The notes beneath the pieces are model-generated. The model was not told where the DNA came from and made no database searches. It saw only the letters and a program-made list of their open reading frames with translations. From contig CP084611.1 of assembly GCA_025917655.1 (NCBI GenBank), positions 4,588,001 to 4,652,000 of the forward strand: a DNA stretch of 64,000 nt. The letters run 5' to 3'. Shown in pieces: positions 1 through 10,963 of this stretch. The position numbers and the translations under genes were made by a program. The stretch comes from Chlorella sorokiniana. Its lineage: Eukaryota; Chlorophyta; Trebouxiophyceae; Chlorellales; Chlorellaceae. Numbering within the stretch: position 1 is the first letter of the stretch; the number at the start of each line of letters is the position of its first letter.

Positions 1-91
1 TGCCCGACACTCTGAGCCTCATGTTTCACGCAGAGGGCATTGGTTCCACATTCTGTTCCCTGATCGTCGCTGGGCAACCACCCTTGCGCAG

Positions 92-277
92 GACTTTGTG
101 TGCGTGTGCCCCAAACCGAAGAAGGAAGTGAAGGTTGTGGTGGTCGAGAAGCCTGTGCCCAAGCCCGCCCCGCTGCCCCTGCTCGTCATCAAGAAGAAGG
201 AGGCCCCAGCGTCTGCCTCCGCCTCCGCCTCTGCCAACGCTCAGGTGCAGGCAATGAGCGGGCCTGGCGGCAAGTGA
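92..277 (+). CDS. 3' terminal exon of an unrecognised Lys-rich protein (partial)
   Basis: This looks like the last exon of a gene that begins left of the window. An acceptor AG lies at 90-91, and the frame is open from 92 to a TGA at 275-277. The 61 encoded residues begin with DFVCVCPKPKKEVKVVVV and continue with alternating Lys, Pro and Val, then a short Ala-Ser run, and end in GPGGK. I do not recognise the family, because the low-complexity tail gives no domain. A Lys/Pro/Val tail of this kind can link a domain to a basic C-terminus, but that is inference. The exact exon start is uncertain because any upstream exon is outside the window. Confidence 0.5.
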   Translation, partial: DFVCVCPKPKKEVKVVVVEKPVPKPAPLPLLVIKKKEAPASASASASANAQVQAMSGPGGK

Positions 278-915
278 GGTGACTCTGGGCGTATGCGACC
301 CGGAATCCCTGGAAGGCCACACCAGCCACCTGCGGCTTACCATGAGGTACAACAGTTGATGCTTGCACCGCACGGTCTGCTGCCTCCAAGCCTGCTGTCA
401 TCCCTGGGGCCGCTTTTCAGTTTTGTGCCTGCCTTGCTGATCTGTCCCCTTGATCCATCCAACCCACGTGTTCATTAAAGCATCTGTCCCATTCCGGCAT
501 TCCCCCACTTCCACCATCTGTCCTTGATTCACCCACCTAACTCACCCACCCGCGTGTCCCCATCGCTTTTTTCATTCGCCATGTTTAGTCGGCTCGATGC
601 ACAATGCACACCCAGGCCGCAATCCCCGCTTTGCTGTGATTTGGTGTTGGGCACGCTTTACCCCCTCATTGGGCCCTGCCTCTGGTCCATGTTAATCCTC
701 CTGATTGCCGGTTGCCCTATAAAAATGGTGCCTTGCTAGGGCACTGAGGCAGGGGCAGTCTCGCAGGGCAACAGCAAGGGAGACCCGCTCACGACCGGCA
801 CGCTGGGGCGGGGTGAGGAGGGGCGGCTCGAGAGGAACAGCATGAAGGACGATGAGGGCCCTTACTTAATTGAAAGGGTTTGTGCGTCACTTAGATCAGT
901 TGTGAGGGCTCAAGG
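278..915. other. Intergenic stretch: 3' flank and promoter of the Rab gene
   Basis: I see no supported gene here. The left part should hold the 3' UTR of the exon ending at 277. The right part is the upstream region of the Rab gene starting at 916 and includes a TATA-like element at 718-725. Short open frames exist but have no splice support or recognisable content. Confidence 0.5.
718..725 (+). promoter_or_regulatory. Possible TATA box upstream of the Rab GTPase
   Basis: TATAAAAA reads on the plus strand about 190 bp before the proposed ATG at 916, in otherwise GC-rich sequence. The spacing allows a 5' UTR of about 160 nt. This is a motif match only; no transcription start can be seen. Confidence 0.35.
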
Positions 916-2086
916 ATGGGCTGCGGTAGCTCCCGAGGTGCGGAAGGTTTGCTTGCGGTCGGAGAAGGGCGTGGACAAGCGTGAAACGTGGGCTTTCGGC
1001 CCTCTCACACGCTTCAAGAGGCGTTTCCCTCGCAGCGATACCCCAAGCTTCACCTAGACCAAAGCTGCCCTCCTGCCGTCCTTCACGCCTGCAGAACACC
1101 ACCAGCGGCAGCAGCTCCCAGGGACTCCGCAGCGCACGAGCGGCCCCGCACGCTGCAAACTGGTGCTCCTAGGCGACAACGGAGTGGGCAAGAGCTGCAT
1201 CGTGCAGCGGCAGTGTCACGGCGCATTCAATCCTGCCTCTGCGGCCACCGTGGGCGCCGCCTTCTTGGCGCACACGCTGACCCTGCCGGACGGCGTCCCC
1301 GTCAAGTTTGAGATATGGTGAGCGCCTCTTGAAACACGTGACAGCTTTGCGAGAGCTTGATCAACGGCTGATGCTACTGCGAAGGCGTTTGGGTCAGCAT
1401 CAGGTGCAGACGGCGGTGCCTGGCCTTCTTGGCGGTGCATCAGCAGCAGTCGGAGAAAAAGTGCCTGCTGCAGCTCCTCACTATTCTTTATCTAATTAAC
1501 AAGCTGGATGTCTCCCCACCTCTATCTCGTGTCAACAGGGACACCGCGGGCCAGGAGCGCTACGCATCCCTGGCACCGCTGTACTATCGCGGCGCTGGAG
1601 CAGCAGCAGTAGTCTACGACGTGGGCAGTGAGCGCAGCCTGCACCGCGCGGCGTACTGGGCCGGCGAGCTGCGGCGCAACGCGGCCGGCAGCCCCCTGCT
1701 GGTGCTGGTGGGCAACAAGAGCGACCTGCCACCCGAACAGCGGGCAGTCGGCAGCGAAGATGCGCTGCAGCTGGCGGAGAGGTGTGGTGTGTGGTGCTGT
1801 GGGTGTGTTGGGTGCCGGAGCGGGAGGAGGGGCGGGCGCCCTGGCATGCTCAGCGCGGCATGCCTGCTGCTCTGCCTGCGGCTGCCTGTTCTGCAGCAGT
1901 TACACCCTGCACACCGCAATGTTCACGGACGGACCGCCTCTGCGCCTGCTGCTGCTGCCCTGCAGCTACGGCATGCTGCATGTGGAGACGTCGGCCAGGA
2001 CGGGCAGCAACGTCGGCCAGCTCTTCCGCCTCATCGCGGAACATGTGGCGGCGCCGCTGCACCCGGCAGCCTTGCCGGCTGCCTGA
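916..2086 (+). CDS. ARA6/RABF1-like Rab5 GTPase, N-myristoylated type
   Basis: Small GTPase of the Rab5 group. Exons 916-937, 1095-1317, 1539-1781 and 1966-2086 join in phase to 202 residues. A second possible donor at 946 adds three residues and keeps the frame. The G motifs are all present: P-loop GDNGVGKS, the Rab5-specific switch I TVGAAFL, DTAGQER, NKSD and ETSA. The ATG at 916 was chosen because it gives MGCGSSR, a myristoylation/palmitoylation start like that of plant ARA6, and because exon 1 joins the next exon in phase. The C-terminus ends in [11 protein letters not shown] with no cysteine, so the usual Rab prenylation is impossible; ARA6 also lacks it. The expected role is endosome-to-plasma-membrane or vacuolar traffic. 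It could be called a plain Rab5 if the first exon is wrong. Confidence 0.85.
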
Positions 2087-2583
2087 TGTGCAGATTCGGG
2101 GACACTGTTCCACTGCCGCCGCTGCAAGGAAGCTGAGTCGTGGCAAGTGCACACTGACTGCACACGACGCTCTCATGACACCCCTGACTTCATTGCTGCT
2201 CGCCATTCCCGACAATGCTGCTGCCGCCGGAGCGCACCCGTCAGTGACTTGCGCTGGGTCAAGCATGCTGCGCAGCCTTCTTGCAAGGGCAGCGCCGGCA
2301 TGTTGGCACTGTGCAATAGAGATGAGAGCAGGCGAAGAAGTAAATCAAATGGCGCGCTCAATATTCGCTCGGCTTGTAGATTCGTTCATGGGCTATGGCG
2401 TGGGGCGGCTGCTGCCACGGCAGCGGGCAAGGGGCAAGGGGCCCGTGTGGTACAGAGGCCGCGTGCGCAGGCAGCCGCAAAGAATGCATGCGAGGGAGAG
2501 GAGAAAGGGGGCAGTCTTGGGTAGTTCTTGGTTTGGTTAACATCAAGCGCGAGAGCCAGCGCGGGCCGGCAGCCCGCGGCCCG
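2087..2583. other. Convergent intergenic stretch
   Basis: This lies between the stop of the Rab gene (+) and the stop of the HAD phosphatase gene (-), so it should consist of two facing 3' UTRs. No open frame here has splice support or a recognisable domain. Confidence 0.5.
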
Positions 2584-4249
2584 TCACTGCGGCATCATGC
2601 GCAGCTGGCGCAGCGCCGAGGGCAGCTCCAGCACACTGCTGAGCACGGCGGCGGCCTGCAGGCCGGTGGGCACCGGGCGGCCGCCGCCGCGGTTCACCCA
2701 GATGGCGCCCGCCAGGCCCGCCTGCAGCGCGCCGTTCACGTCCGCCACCAGGCTGTCACCCACGTGCACCGCCTCCGCAGGCAGGCAGCCCACCAGGCTG
2801 CAGGCTCTGCGCGGGGGGGGTAACGTGTGGTGTGGGGGCGGATGTTGGTGTTGGGGGGTGGGGGTGGCAGGGGTGGCGGGGCGGAGGTGTGCGAGTGTGT
2901 GCTGTGTGTGTCTGGGTGGAATGGATGAAAGGGGGTGGGGGGTGGGGGAGGTGGGGGGTGGGGGGGTGGGGGGTGGGGGGTGGGGGGCGCCAGAGAGCCA
3001 GCGTGCTCCGCATGGACAGCACACCCGGCTGTGCGGCGCACCAGGCATCACACACGCCTGCCTCCCTGCACCCGGATCCCCCTGTTGACTGCCTCACTTG
3101 TGAAAGATGGAGGGGTGGGGCTTCTCGTGGCCGCAGCCCTCGGCGACCTCCTCGCCGCCCACCAGAACGTGCTGGAAGAGGCGGGCCGCCCCACACGCCT
3201 CCAGCTTCTGCCGCTGCACCGCCCTGTGGCCGTTGGTGATGATGGCGGTGGCCAGGCCCGCGGCCTGCAGCCCCCGCACCATCTCCTCCACCCCCGCGCC
3301 AAAGCGGAAGTGCTCGAGGCGCGTGGCGCTGAAGCACTGCTGCAGCAGCGCGGCGGCAGCCGGCTCGTCCCGCCCCTGCCGCGCCAGCGCCTGCTGCCAC
3401 AGCTGCGCGCGCCACGCCTCCACCTCCACCTGTGCGCAGCGGGCGCGGGGGGTTGGCCTGGGTTAAGAAGCATGGTGGGTGGAGGCGCGCTCGGCGTGCA
3501 GCAATGTCTACGCCGGGCGCAGGAGCACGATGCATTTTGCGTCTCGTATACTCTCTGCCAGCCAGCTGAGGCAGGAAAACCTGATTGAGCGCGGTTTGCT
3601 GTGGCGAGCGGGTGCCCCAGGCGGGCAGGGCACAGGAGCCGCGGCATGCGGCTGCCCTGCCGCCGGTCGGCGAGTGGGGCACTCGCTCGCGCATGCCTGG
3701 TGTGATGGGCAAGCAGGGGGCGGCTTGCGAGGCCTTGCAGCGCCCTGGCCGTCCCACCTTGCCCTCGGGGCACCAGGGGCTGGCGTGGAACAGCGGGCGC
3801 CAGTCGTTGACGACTTGCGCGCCGCTCACGCCTGGCAGGAGGTCCTCCGCCAGCTCAGCCACGCGCTTGAGGGCCGCCTTGTCTGCATCCTCCGTTATGA
3901 CCAGTGTATCGTCCAGGTCTGCACACAGGGTCAGTTGTGGAGCTGTGTCAAGGCCAGCACCAAATGCACCAGCACCCGTCGCGGAGCGCCGGTGAAGGCG
4001 CAGCGGCGACAGGCCTGGCAATACGCCTGGCGGCACCTTACCAAACAACACAGCTTTGATGGGGGCATAACCGCTGTACAACAGATTTACTGCCCGCCAG
4101 CGAGGGATAAAGGCCGAAACACCACAAACGGCGGTTGGCGGCGTTCTTGTCGAGGCTTGGAAGCGTCCTGCCGTCTCCAGGAAGATGGAAATGTGAATTT
4201 GACGCGGCTTGAGGTCAGCCTGTGGTAGATCTGGCGATATTTGGGGCAA
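2584..4249 (-). CDS. HAD-superfamily phosphatase, N-acylneuraminate-9-phosphatase-like
   Basis: Exons on the minus strand are 3758-4249, 3098-3429 and 2584-2806. HAD motif I is DLDDTLV, motif II is ITNG, the motif III lysine sits in EKPHPSIF, and motif IV is HVGDSLVADVNG followed by AGLAGAIWVNRGGG. The cap insert and the TNG-to-VGD spacing fit the NANP/YjjG-like branch of HAD phosphatases, which remove phosphate from small sugar or nucleotide phosphates; the real substrate in an alga is unknown. The first 90 or so residues before motif I may be an organelle transit peptide. They start at the only in-frame Met (4249), but an additional 5' exon cannot be excluded. The intron at 2807-3097 is unusually G-rich. 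Confidence 0.75.
2811..2996. repeat. G-rich imperfect minisatellite in an intron
   Basis: The plus strand carries repeated GGGGGTGGGG-like units. The repeat lies wholly inside the second intron of the HAD gene, so on the transcribed strand it is a C-rich stretch. Several runs of three or more G with short loops could fold as G-quadruplexes in the non-template strand; folding is inference. Confidence 0.7.
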
Positions 4250-4839
4250 ATTTTCAACACACTGGCTGACTGGGCTCCAGCGGGGCAGACTTGATATGTG
4301 GCAGGGCGGTCGTCCATTTGAATGCCTTCAAGTTGTTAAATTGTCGCGAGGGGGAGAAAGGGACACATGAGGAAAGAAGTTGCGCGCAGCGCAAGCGAGG
4401 AGAAAAATTTGGGGGCGCCCAGCGCCCTGGAGGTGCAGGCAGAGCTTGGCGCCATAAACTTCCCTCCCGCACATGCGCCGTAACCTTTGATACTCCCATC
4501 AGCATGCTTAGGAAGTCTCCTGCAATCCACTCGTGACCGGCGCCTTGCAGTCAACGCCCAAGGCGTTGGCAGCCAGGTTGGCAACCAGGGGCTTGCAGCA
4601 CGGGGGCACCCTGTTCAAGCCGGCACCCATCACAATAACGCTTATTCCAGCAAGCTTTGACGGCCCTGCATAAACCGAGCGCCAGTGGGGGCAGCTGCTG
4701 CCAGCAGCAGCGGCCGGCCCCAGCCCTCTGCCGTCTCCTGCTGGCCTGTCTGCATTGCTTTAAGCCAACTCCCCAGCCCAGCATTCTCCGCCATCTCCAT
4801 GTGCAATGTTGTTACAGTAGAAAAGAGCTTGACTTTCAT

Positions 4840-6009
4840 CAGCTTGCTGCAGCAACGATGCAGCCCCTACTTCTTGCCGTATCCGACGTCGTCTGTCGCA
4901 GCCCCCGCCTCCCGCTCCGCTGCTGCCTCTCCTTGCTGCCCTTGTGCTTTCCTCCACAGGTTGCAGGCCTGGATCCTCTCCAGCTGCTCATCCTATTCCG
5001 GCTGCAGCTGCTCCTCTTCCCGCGCTGCCGTGGGTGTGTGCACAGGCCTTGCACAGCAAACTGTTCAGCCTGCATGCGGTGGTAGGCGGTGCGAGGCTCC
5101 TTAACATGCGTGCCCAGCAAGGTGTCGGCAGCCCCGGCTTGCAGCCTGGCGTAGTAGATGGAGTTCCACGGGCGCCATGCTGCTGCAGTTGACGAGGCCA
5201 CCAGGCGTCTCGTGCCGCGGCAGCAGCGTCATAAAGAGCCGCACGTGCCTCCCCTTTCTGCGGATCCAGCGCAATAGCATCCACCACAGGATACTTCTGT
5301 TTGCCGGTCATGCACATGATCCCAGCTTTTCATACGCACCGTGGTGTGGGGCACTGCTGTGCTCGCTTCATCTGGCTTGCTGGGGCTGGAGGCACCTGCA
5401 AGATGAGGAGGGGGACTACCAGGAAAGCAAAAGACCAGTGAATGAGCTTGCTGCCCGCCGCTGGCAGTGCACCTGCATGCTGCAAGTCGACCACAGTCAT
5501 GCGAGCACGTGTGGAGTGCTGCTCTTCCTGCTGTGGCTGCTGGACCTGCTCAGTTTGCTGCTGCTGCTGTCACTGCTGCCCTTGCCGACGGTGAGGAGGA
5601 GGCCGCCATGGAAAAGAAAGAGGCAACCTGGGCTGCAGCCCTGGCTATGCCCCAGTCTTGTTTTCTGCTGCTGCTGCTGCTTCTCAGGCCAATCCCAACC
5701 CGTGCGTGAAGCAGTTGTTGGTGAGGGCGAGGTGGGCCGTCTCCACCGTTCTGTGCGTGCCGGGCATATCGCCTGCCCCCACCGGTGGTCTCTCCTCCTG
5801 GCTGGAGCTGAGCTCGGTCCTCAGCTTGCTGCTGCACGCACGCTGTAGTATATATCCTCTATGGGAAAGGGGTCTGCATGGAAGGGCCAACTGGGGCACT
5901 CAAAGTCCTCAACGAGCACCACTGTCTTGACTGGTTGCGGTGCGGCGCTACACAAACCCTCGTGCGCTCCCGCCCCGCCGCAAGCGACCTCGTGCAGCGT
6001 GAAAGACAT
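4840..6009 (-). other. Doubtful minus-strand gene, product unrecognised
   Basis: Three minus-strand stretches look protein-like but I could not join them in phase. The first starts at the Met at 6009 and reads MSFTLHEVACGG, later PVKTVVLVEDFECPSW and DPFPIEDIYYS, followed by a possible donor near 5833. The second begins at about 5317 with MCMTGKQKYPVVDAIALDP. The third lies near 5200-5060 and includes RPWNSIYYARLQAGAADTLL. Codon use resembles the neighbouring genes. If real, the gene would run head to head with the cysteine synthase starting at 6244. I do not recognise any family, and one or more sequence errors could explain the broken frames. Confidence 0.3.
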
Positions 6010-6243
6010 GCCAAACAGGTGCTGGTGCGATCCGCCAGGGAGGAAGGGCGCAAGATGAGCCGCTCGGCAACTTCCCGGCCACTTCAGGCACCTTCCCCAA
6101 CAATAGGCCCCGTGTCAGAAGTACAAGCGCACGGTCAGAGAAGCAGCGACAAGTTGCCTTCAATATATTTTGCTAGTGTCTGGACTTAGCTTGGCAACTG
6201 GTGTCAACCTTTCACTTCGCTGTTTTGGGTTGTTGAGTGAACC

Positions 6244-8645
6244 ATGGGCCTGTTTGGCGGCAAGTGAGTGCTGTTTCGCTGTTGGGCGCTGCTTTTTTGT
6301 GTTGTTTGCGCACGTTTATCTTCCCTGAGCACGCGCTCGCCCGATGGCCCACCGCCCGGTTTTGCTGGAACTTCTGTAGCGATATTGGGCAAGCAGCAAA
6401 CTCCGCTGGGTGCCTGTTCCTACTTGCGCGGTTCCCACTTTAGCCTGCACAACCTGTGGCAGTAGGGTTTAAGCTCCCGTCACCCGGCGCTCACAGCTGA
6501 ACAGCGCTGCACTTCCGCTTCTGCGCTGTCTTCTTGCCTGGTCACAGCCGAGACGCAGCAAAGGCCATGGTGTACGTTCCCCAGCCCGCTGCGCACAGTG
6601 CTGCTTGATCCTAGCACACATGGACTCGTGGCCAACGTCCCGCTTCGCCGTTCCTCCCCTGCCCATCCGTGACCGCCGCAGGAACAAGTCCGACGAGCCT
6701 GCTGGCAACGGCAAGGATGGTGCCCCCAAGGTGGCAAGCAACATTGCCGAGCTGATTGGTGAGGTTTCCTGCGCTGGGCAGTGCCCTCGCAGCCTCATGG
6801 CGCAGGCTGGCGGATGGTGTGGCGGCGTTACAGCCTGCTGCCCCCGCCCCGCCAGCATGTTGCGCCAGCGCTTGCGCCGGCGGTTAACGTGACCCAGCTT
6901 GTTTCCCCTGTGCGTCGGGCTGCCCCGCCCTGCCCTACCCATCCATCCATCGAGCGTACCGCGCCGGCCGCAGCCACCACGCCCGCTGCCCGCCATGCCT
7001 GCCATGCAGGCAACACGCCACTGCTGCGCCTGAACAAGGTGACTGATGGCGCGGCCACTGTGCTGGCCAAGATGGAGTCGCTCGAGCCCTGCTCCTCCGT
7101 CAAGGACCGCATTGGCCTGGCCATGATCGAGGATGCAGAGAAGGCTGGCAAGATTAGCCCGGGCAAGGTGGGTGGCTGCCAGCAGGGCCATGGGGGCTGG
7201 GAAGCTTCGCAGCAGCGCCTCTGGGGCGCAAACCCGAGGACGAGGCGGCCTGGTGCAAACATCCTAGCGCCGCAACCAGCCACTCTCGTCAGGGTGTAGT
7301 CTCAGTAGCATGACCTGCTGCCCCGTAGTCTCAGTAGCAGCACAACCGGGTGCCCCGCATAGAGCCCAACCTTGCCCTCGCCCAAAACCACTCCACAGTT
7401 TTCTGCCCCCCGCCGCCGCCGCCCCCCCCCCCCCCACCCCCCACCCCCACCCCCCCACACACACACACACACGCTCACACGCAGACCACTCTTGTGGAGC
7501 CCACCAGCGGCAACACCGGCATCGCGCTGGCCTTCATCGCCGCCACCAAGGGCTACAAGCTCATCCTCACCATGCCCGCCTCCATGTCCCTGGAGCGGCG
7601 CATCATGCTCAAGGCCTTTGGCGCGCAGCTCGTCCTCACCGACCCCGCCAAGGGTGAGGCGCGGTGCAGGGGGAGGCGTTGCGGGTCAGCCTTTCGTGCG
7701 GCAAACACCACAGGGGCAGGGCTGATGGGGCAGCCAGTGGGGTGGCATGAGGAGGGCGCAGGAGGGGCAGCAGGAGGGTTTGAAAAGGCAGTCTGGTTTG
7801 TCGCCGGGCCCCCACCACCACCACCACCACCACCACACACACACACATCACCCCGACATCACCCACCCACCCACACATCTGTGCCTTCCACGCCTGCAGG
7901 CGTGAAGGCAGCCATCGCCAAGGCAGAGGAAATTGCTGCCGCCACCCCCGACTCCTACATCCTGCAGCAGTTCGAGAACCCGTGAGCAGGCCCCTCAGGG
8001 GGAGCAGGGGGGCATATGGGCATCCATGTTGAAAACGCCTTGTGGCTGCTCCGCCAACGCTGCCGGCTGGGCTTGGGGCGGGGCAGGGGGCCTGGAAGGC
8101 TGCCCACAATTCAACCAACCAGGGCACACACATTCTCGCCTGTGCTCCACCCCAACCTTCCACAACCCCCACCATTAGTCCCTCTTCCCCACGAACATAC
8201 ATGTATGCGTGCCATCCCAGAGCCTCGCAACCCACCCTGCCACCGGCCCCTCCCCCTCCTCCCCCGCAGGGCCAACCCGCGCATCCACTACAACACCACG
8301 GGACCGGAGATTTGGGCCTCCACTGAGGGCAAGGTGGACATCTTCATCGGCGGTGTGGGCACTGGCGGTACCATCTCCGGCGCCGGCAAGTTCCTCAAGG
8401 AGCAGAAGCCGGAGGTGCAGGTGGGCCTGCCGCCCAGGGGCCAGCCTGGCGGCGGCAGCAGCCCATGCGTGGCCTGGCACGCTCTACGCCCGCTGCTTGC
8501 AGTTCACTGCTGCACAGACCTGGCCGCTGCAACACATCACCAAACTGCAAGCGCCACCCCATACCCACACACACGCATCCCCTCCCTCTTCTGGCCAGGT
8601 GATTGCTGTGGAGCCCAGCGAGCCCCGTCATCAGCGGCGGCAACC

Positions 8646-8682
<37 letters not shown>

Positions 8683-9221
8683 TGTCCCAGGCAACCTGGA
8701 TGTGCCGCTGCTGGACGGAGTGGTGCAGGCGCGTGCCGCCGCCGCGCCCACCGACCCCGCGCGGCCTGCCGCTGCCCGCTGCGCCGCCGAGCGATGCCTG
8801 CTCCTACGCCATGCAACCTCTCGCACCTCCTGGCATCGCTGGGCCCCTCCACATCGCCTTTTACTGGAGGGCGTGCTGACCGGCGAGCGCTGCTCTTCAG
8901 TCACTCGGACTGCCCAGCTTACACCGCCCCTTCCTTCCCGCCCCCACGCACCCACGCACCACCGCTTTCCTGCCTGTGTGTCGCCGCAGGTCAGCTCGGA
9001 TGACGCCATCGAGACGGCGCGGCGGCTGGCGGTGGAGGAGGGCGTGATGGTGGGCATCTCCTCCGGTGCCGCCGTCAAGGCCGCCGTGGAGGTGGCCAAG
9101 CGCCCGAGAACGAGGGCAAGACGATCGTGGTGATCATCCCCTCCTTTGGCGGCGCTACCTCTCCTCCGCCCTGTTCCAGTCGATCCGAGAGGAGGCGGAG
9201 GCGCAGACGTTTGAGGCATGA
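6244..9221 (+). CDS. Cysteine synthase (O-acetylserine thiol-lyase)
   Basis: PLP enzyme that makes L-cysteine from O-acetylserine and sulfide. Exons: 6244-6263, 6682-6758, 7010-7167, 7485-7653, 7900-7981, 8270-8420, 8599-8728, 8990-9221. The PLP lysine sits in SSVKDRIG, the substrate loop is TSGNTG, the phosphate-binding loop is [13 protein letters not shown], and the end reads [16 protein letters not shown]. The start MGLFGGK has no long transit peptide, which suggests the cytosolic form. Three places break the frame: about 8621 (two bases short), 9104 and 9151 (one base short each). Adding four bases restores 341 codons, the usual family length. Intron 7 appears to start with GC (CAG|GCGCGT). 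The frame breaks look like sequence errors, but a decayed copy cannot be ruled out from this window. Confidence 0.9.
7413..7480 (+). repeat. Poly-C and CA simple repeat in intron 3 of cysteine synthase
   Basis: A run of C, then CCCCCA units, then a CA run lies directly before the acceptor at 7483-7484. It forms a very long pyrimidine-rich intron end. A similar CCA/CA tract occurs at about 7809-7846 in the next intron. Confidence 0.8.
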
Positions 9222-9818
9222 GGGGCGCCTTGAGGGCGGGGTCGCGCTGGCATTGGCAGAGGGACCCACGTGCGGCTGTGCAGCCGCACATGCACATCCA
9301 GCCACGGGCCGCACCCCCAAGAATTTTGTGACACGACGATCTCTTGTGCAATCGAAGCTTGGTCAATCATTGCATTGTGGAATGCTGGTATTTCTTGCCT
9401 CCTGGCCCCTCAGCCTAAGGGGTCTGAAGGACAAGCAGACGAGAAATGTGGGAACTTGCTCCCCCTGGTGCTCCTGCATGCGTCACCGACTAATGTGGCT
9501 CCACAAGGATGAAGGCAGGTACCTACAGCGACTCTGCACTCATATTTTAAGTGTTAAGAGCGAAGTTGATTAGGTGCCCGCTGCGCAGTGGAGCGAGAGG
9601 ACGCGCCCCGTCGGCGAAACCCCACGCTGCTACTTTAGTTCACACCGTCGTTGATCGCGCTTGGATATCACTGAGTGAGAGCAAGGCAGCTCTTGCAGGC
9701 GCCCTTTGCCGCCCGCCGGAGTGCCGAGACCATCATCTTCACGCAAGCTTTTCCGTGGCGCAGGTGTACAGGCGGCATTCACACCTCTTTCACAGCAGAT
9801 CGCAACAGCGCGGCACTG
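9222..9818. other. Intergenic stretch after cysteine synthase
   Basis: This should hold the cysteine synthase 3' UTR and the promoter of the small CaaX gene. It is less GC-rich than the coding parts. No gene is supported. Confidence 0.4.
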
Positions 9819-10381
9819 ATGGAGACGCAACAAGGAGCGCCGGGCGGCGACGGCGGCAGGCCCGCCGCCGCACGGCCTGAGGCCGCAGAGGCAGCAAACA
9901 CAGGGCCTTCCTTGGCCGCTGCTGATGGGCAGAGCGATACACAATCAGGACTTGCAGCGCAGCAACCGCCTCAGCAGCAGCGCCTCCGCCGTCGCCGTTT
10001 GAGAGCACCCTGCTTCGGCAGGGGGCGCAAACGGGGCAGACGGCAGCTGGCGGAGCGCCAGGGGATTGCATCCCTCCAAGTCGGCGCTCAAGGTGCGCGA
10101 CGCGCAGCAGGACAAAGCCATCAAGCAGGCGCTGAGCTGGGCGGATACGCATGGCCAGGTGGGCAGTGGCCGCTGCCTGCGTCGAGCCCGCTGCATTGCC
10201 GAGGTGGATGCCTGTGGTGTCGTTCCGCTTCCGCCGTGCAGTACACCCCTAAAACACCCTTTCTGATCTGCACCGTTTCCCTGGCGTGCAGGATATGAAC
10301 CAGGTGCACGAGTACCAGCCATCGGAGCACGGCAGCGAAGGCGTCTCACACAATAAGGGCTGCGGGTGCTGCATACAGTGA
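9819..10381 (+). CDS. Small Gln/Arg-rich protein with a C-terminal CaaX box
   Basis: The ATG at 9819 starts METQQGAPGGDGG and runs through Ala/Gln-rich sequence. A second open block in another frame holds SKSALKVRDAQQDKAIKQAL and ends at a donor at 10158. The last exon, 10292-10381, reads DMNQVHEYQPSEHGSEG and finishes with NKGCGCCIQ and a TGA. The join between the first block and the second needs either a short intron ending near 10020 or a one-base error; I could not decide. The final CCIQ fits a CaaX prenylation box (Cys, two aliphatic or small residues, Gln), with further cysteines before it that could be palmitoylated. I do not know the family. A membrane-anchored small regulator is a guess. 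Confidence 0.5.
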
Positions 10382-10963
10382 TACCCCCACGTTCAGGCCG
10401 TGGCTGCGCCACGTGCACAGCGCTCAGTGCTGATCTTTCGCAGCAGGCCATGCCCTCAGGACAACTGTTGTGTACCACTTACTGTTGCGTTGCCTCAATT
10501 ATGCATGCATTGAGCTGCCCATATATTCCGGCTCTCCTACCAGCGCACCTCAGAGGCACTGTTTCATCTGACTGGAAGCAACTCTCAGTGTGATTGTTGA
10601 CAAGCACTTGGCAGGGAGTTTGGCAAAGCGGCAGCGAATCAGACTGGGAATGCAGTTGAGGAATGAACAGGAAGGAGAAACAGTTTGTATGCCTGACACA
10701 AAACTGGAGGGAAGCAGAAGGAATGGTGCGGATGAATCAGCGCGGGTTGGAGGAGCGATGTGGTGGGCAGGCATGTTTACCTCGGAGCAATGAGCTCCAG
10801 CGTGTGGTGCAAGCTGCAGGTCAGTATGCCTACTGTACATTGCGTGCTGCGGCAAACAGCTGCAGCAGGTGTGTTTGGGTTTTGGTGCGAGCCTATGGTA
10901 CACGGCTGCAAGAGAGGCCGAGAGAGGGCGGCAGGAGGAGCCCGCAAGAAGCGTCGCCCCGCC
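10382..10963. other. Convergent intergenic stretch
   Basis: This lies between the stop of the CaaX gene (+) and the stop of the carrier gene (-). It should be two facing 3' UTRs. No gene is supported. Confidence 0.45.

Noticed and set aside
2756-4249. 497-codon uninterrupted frame through the HAD gene
   Set aside because: Only its first part is coding; the rest reads through two introns, including the G-rich repeat, into nonsense.
7413-7846. CA and CCA repeats as a possible CRISPR or telomere-like array
   Set aside because: They are simple repeats in intron ends with no spacer structure.
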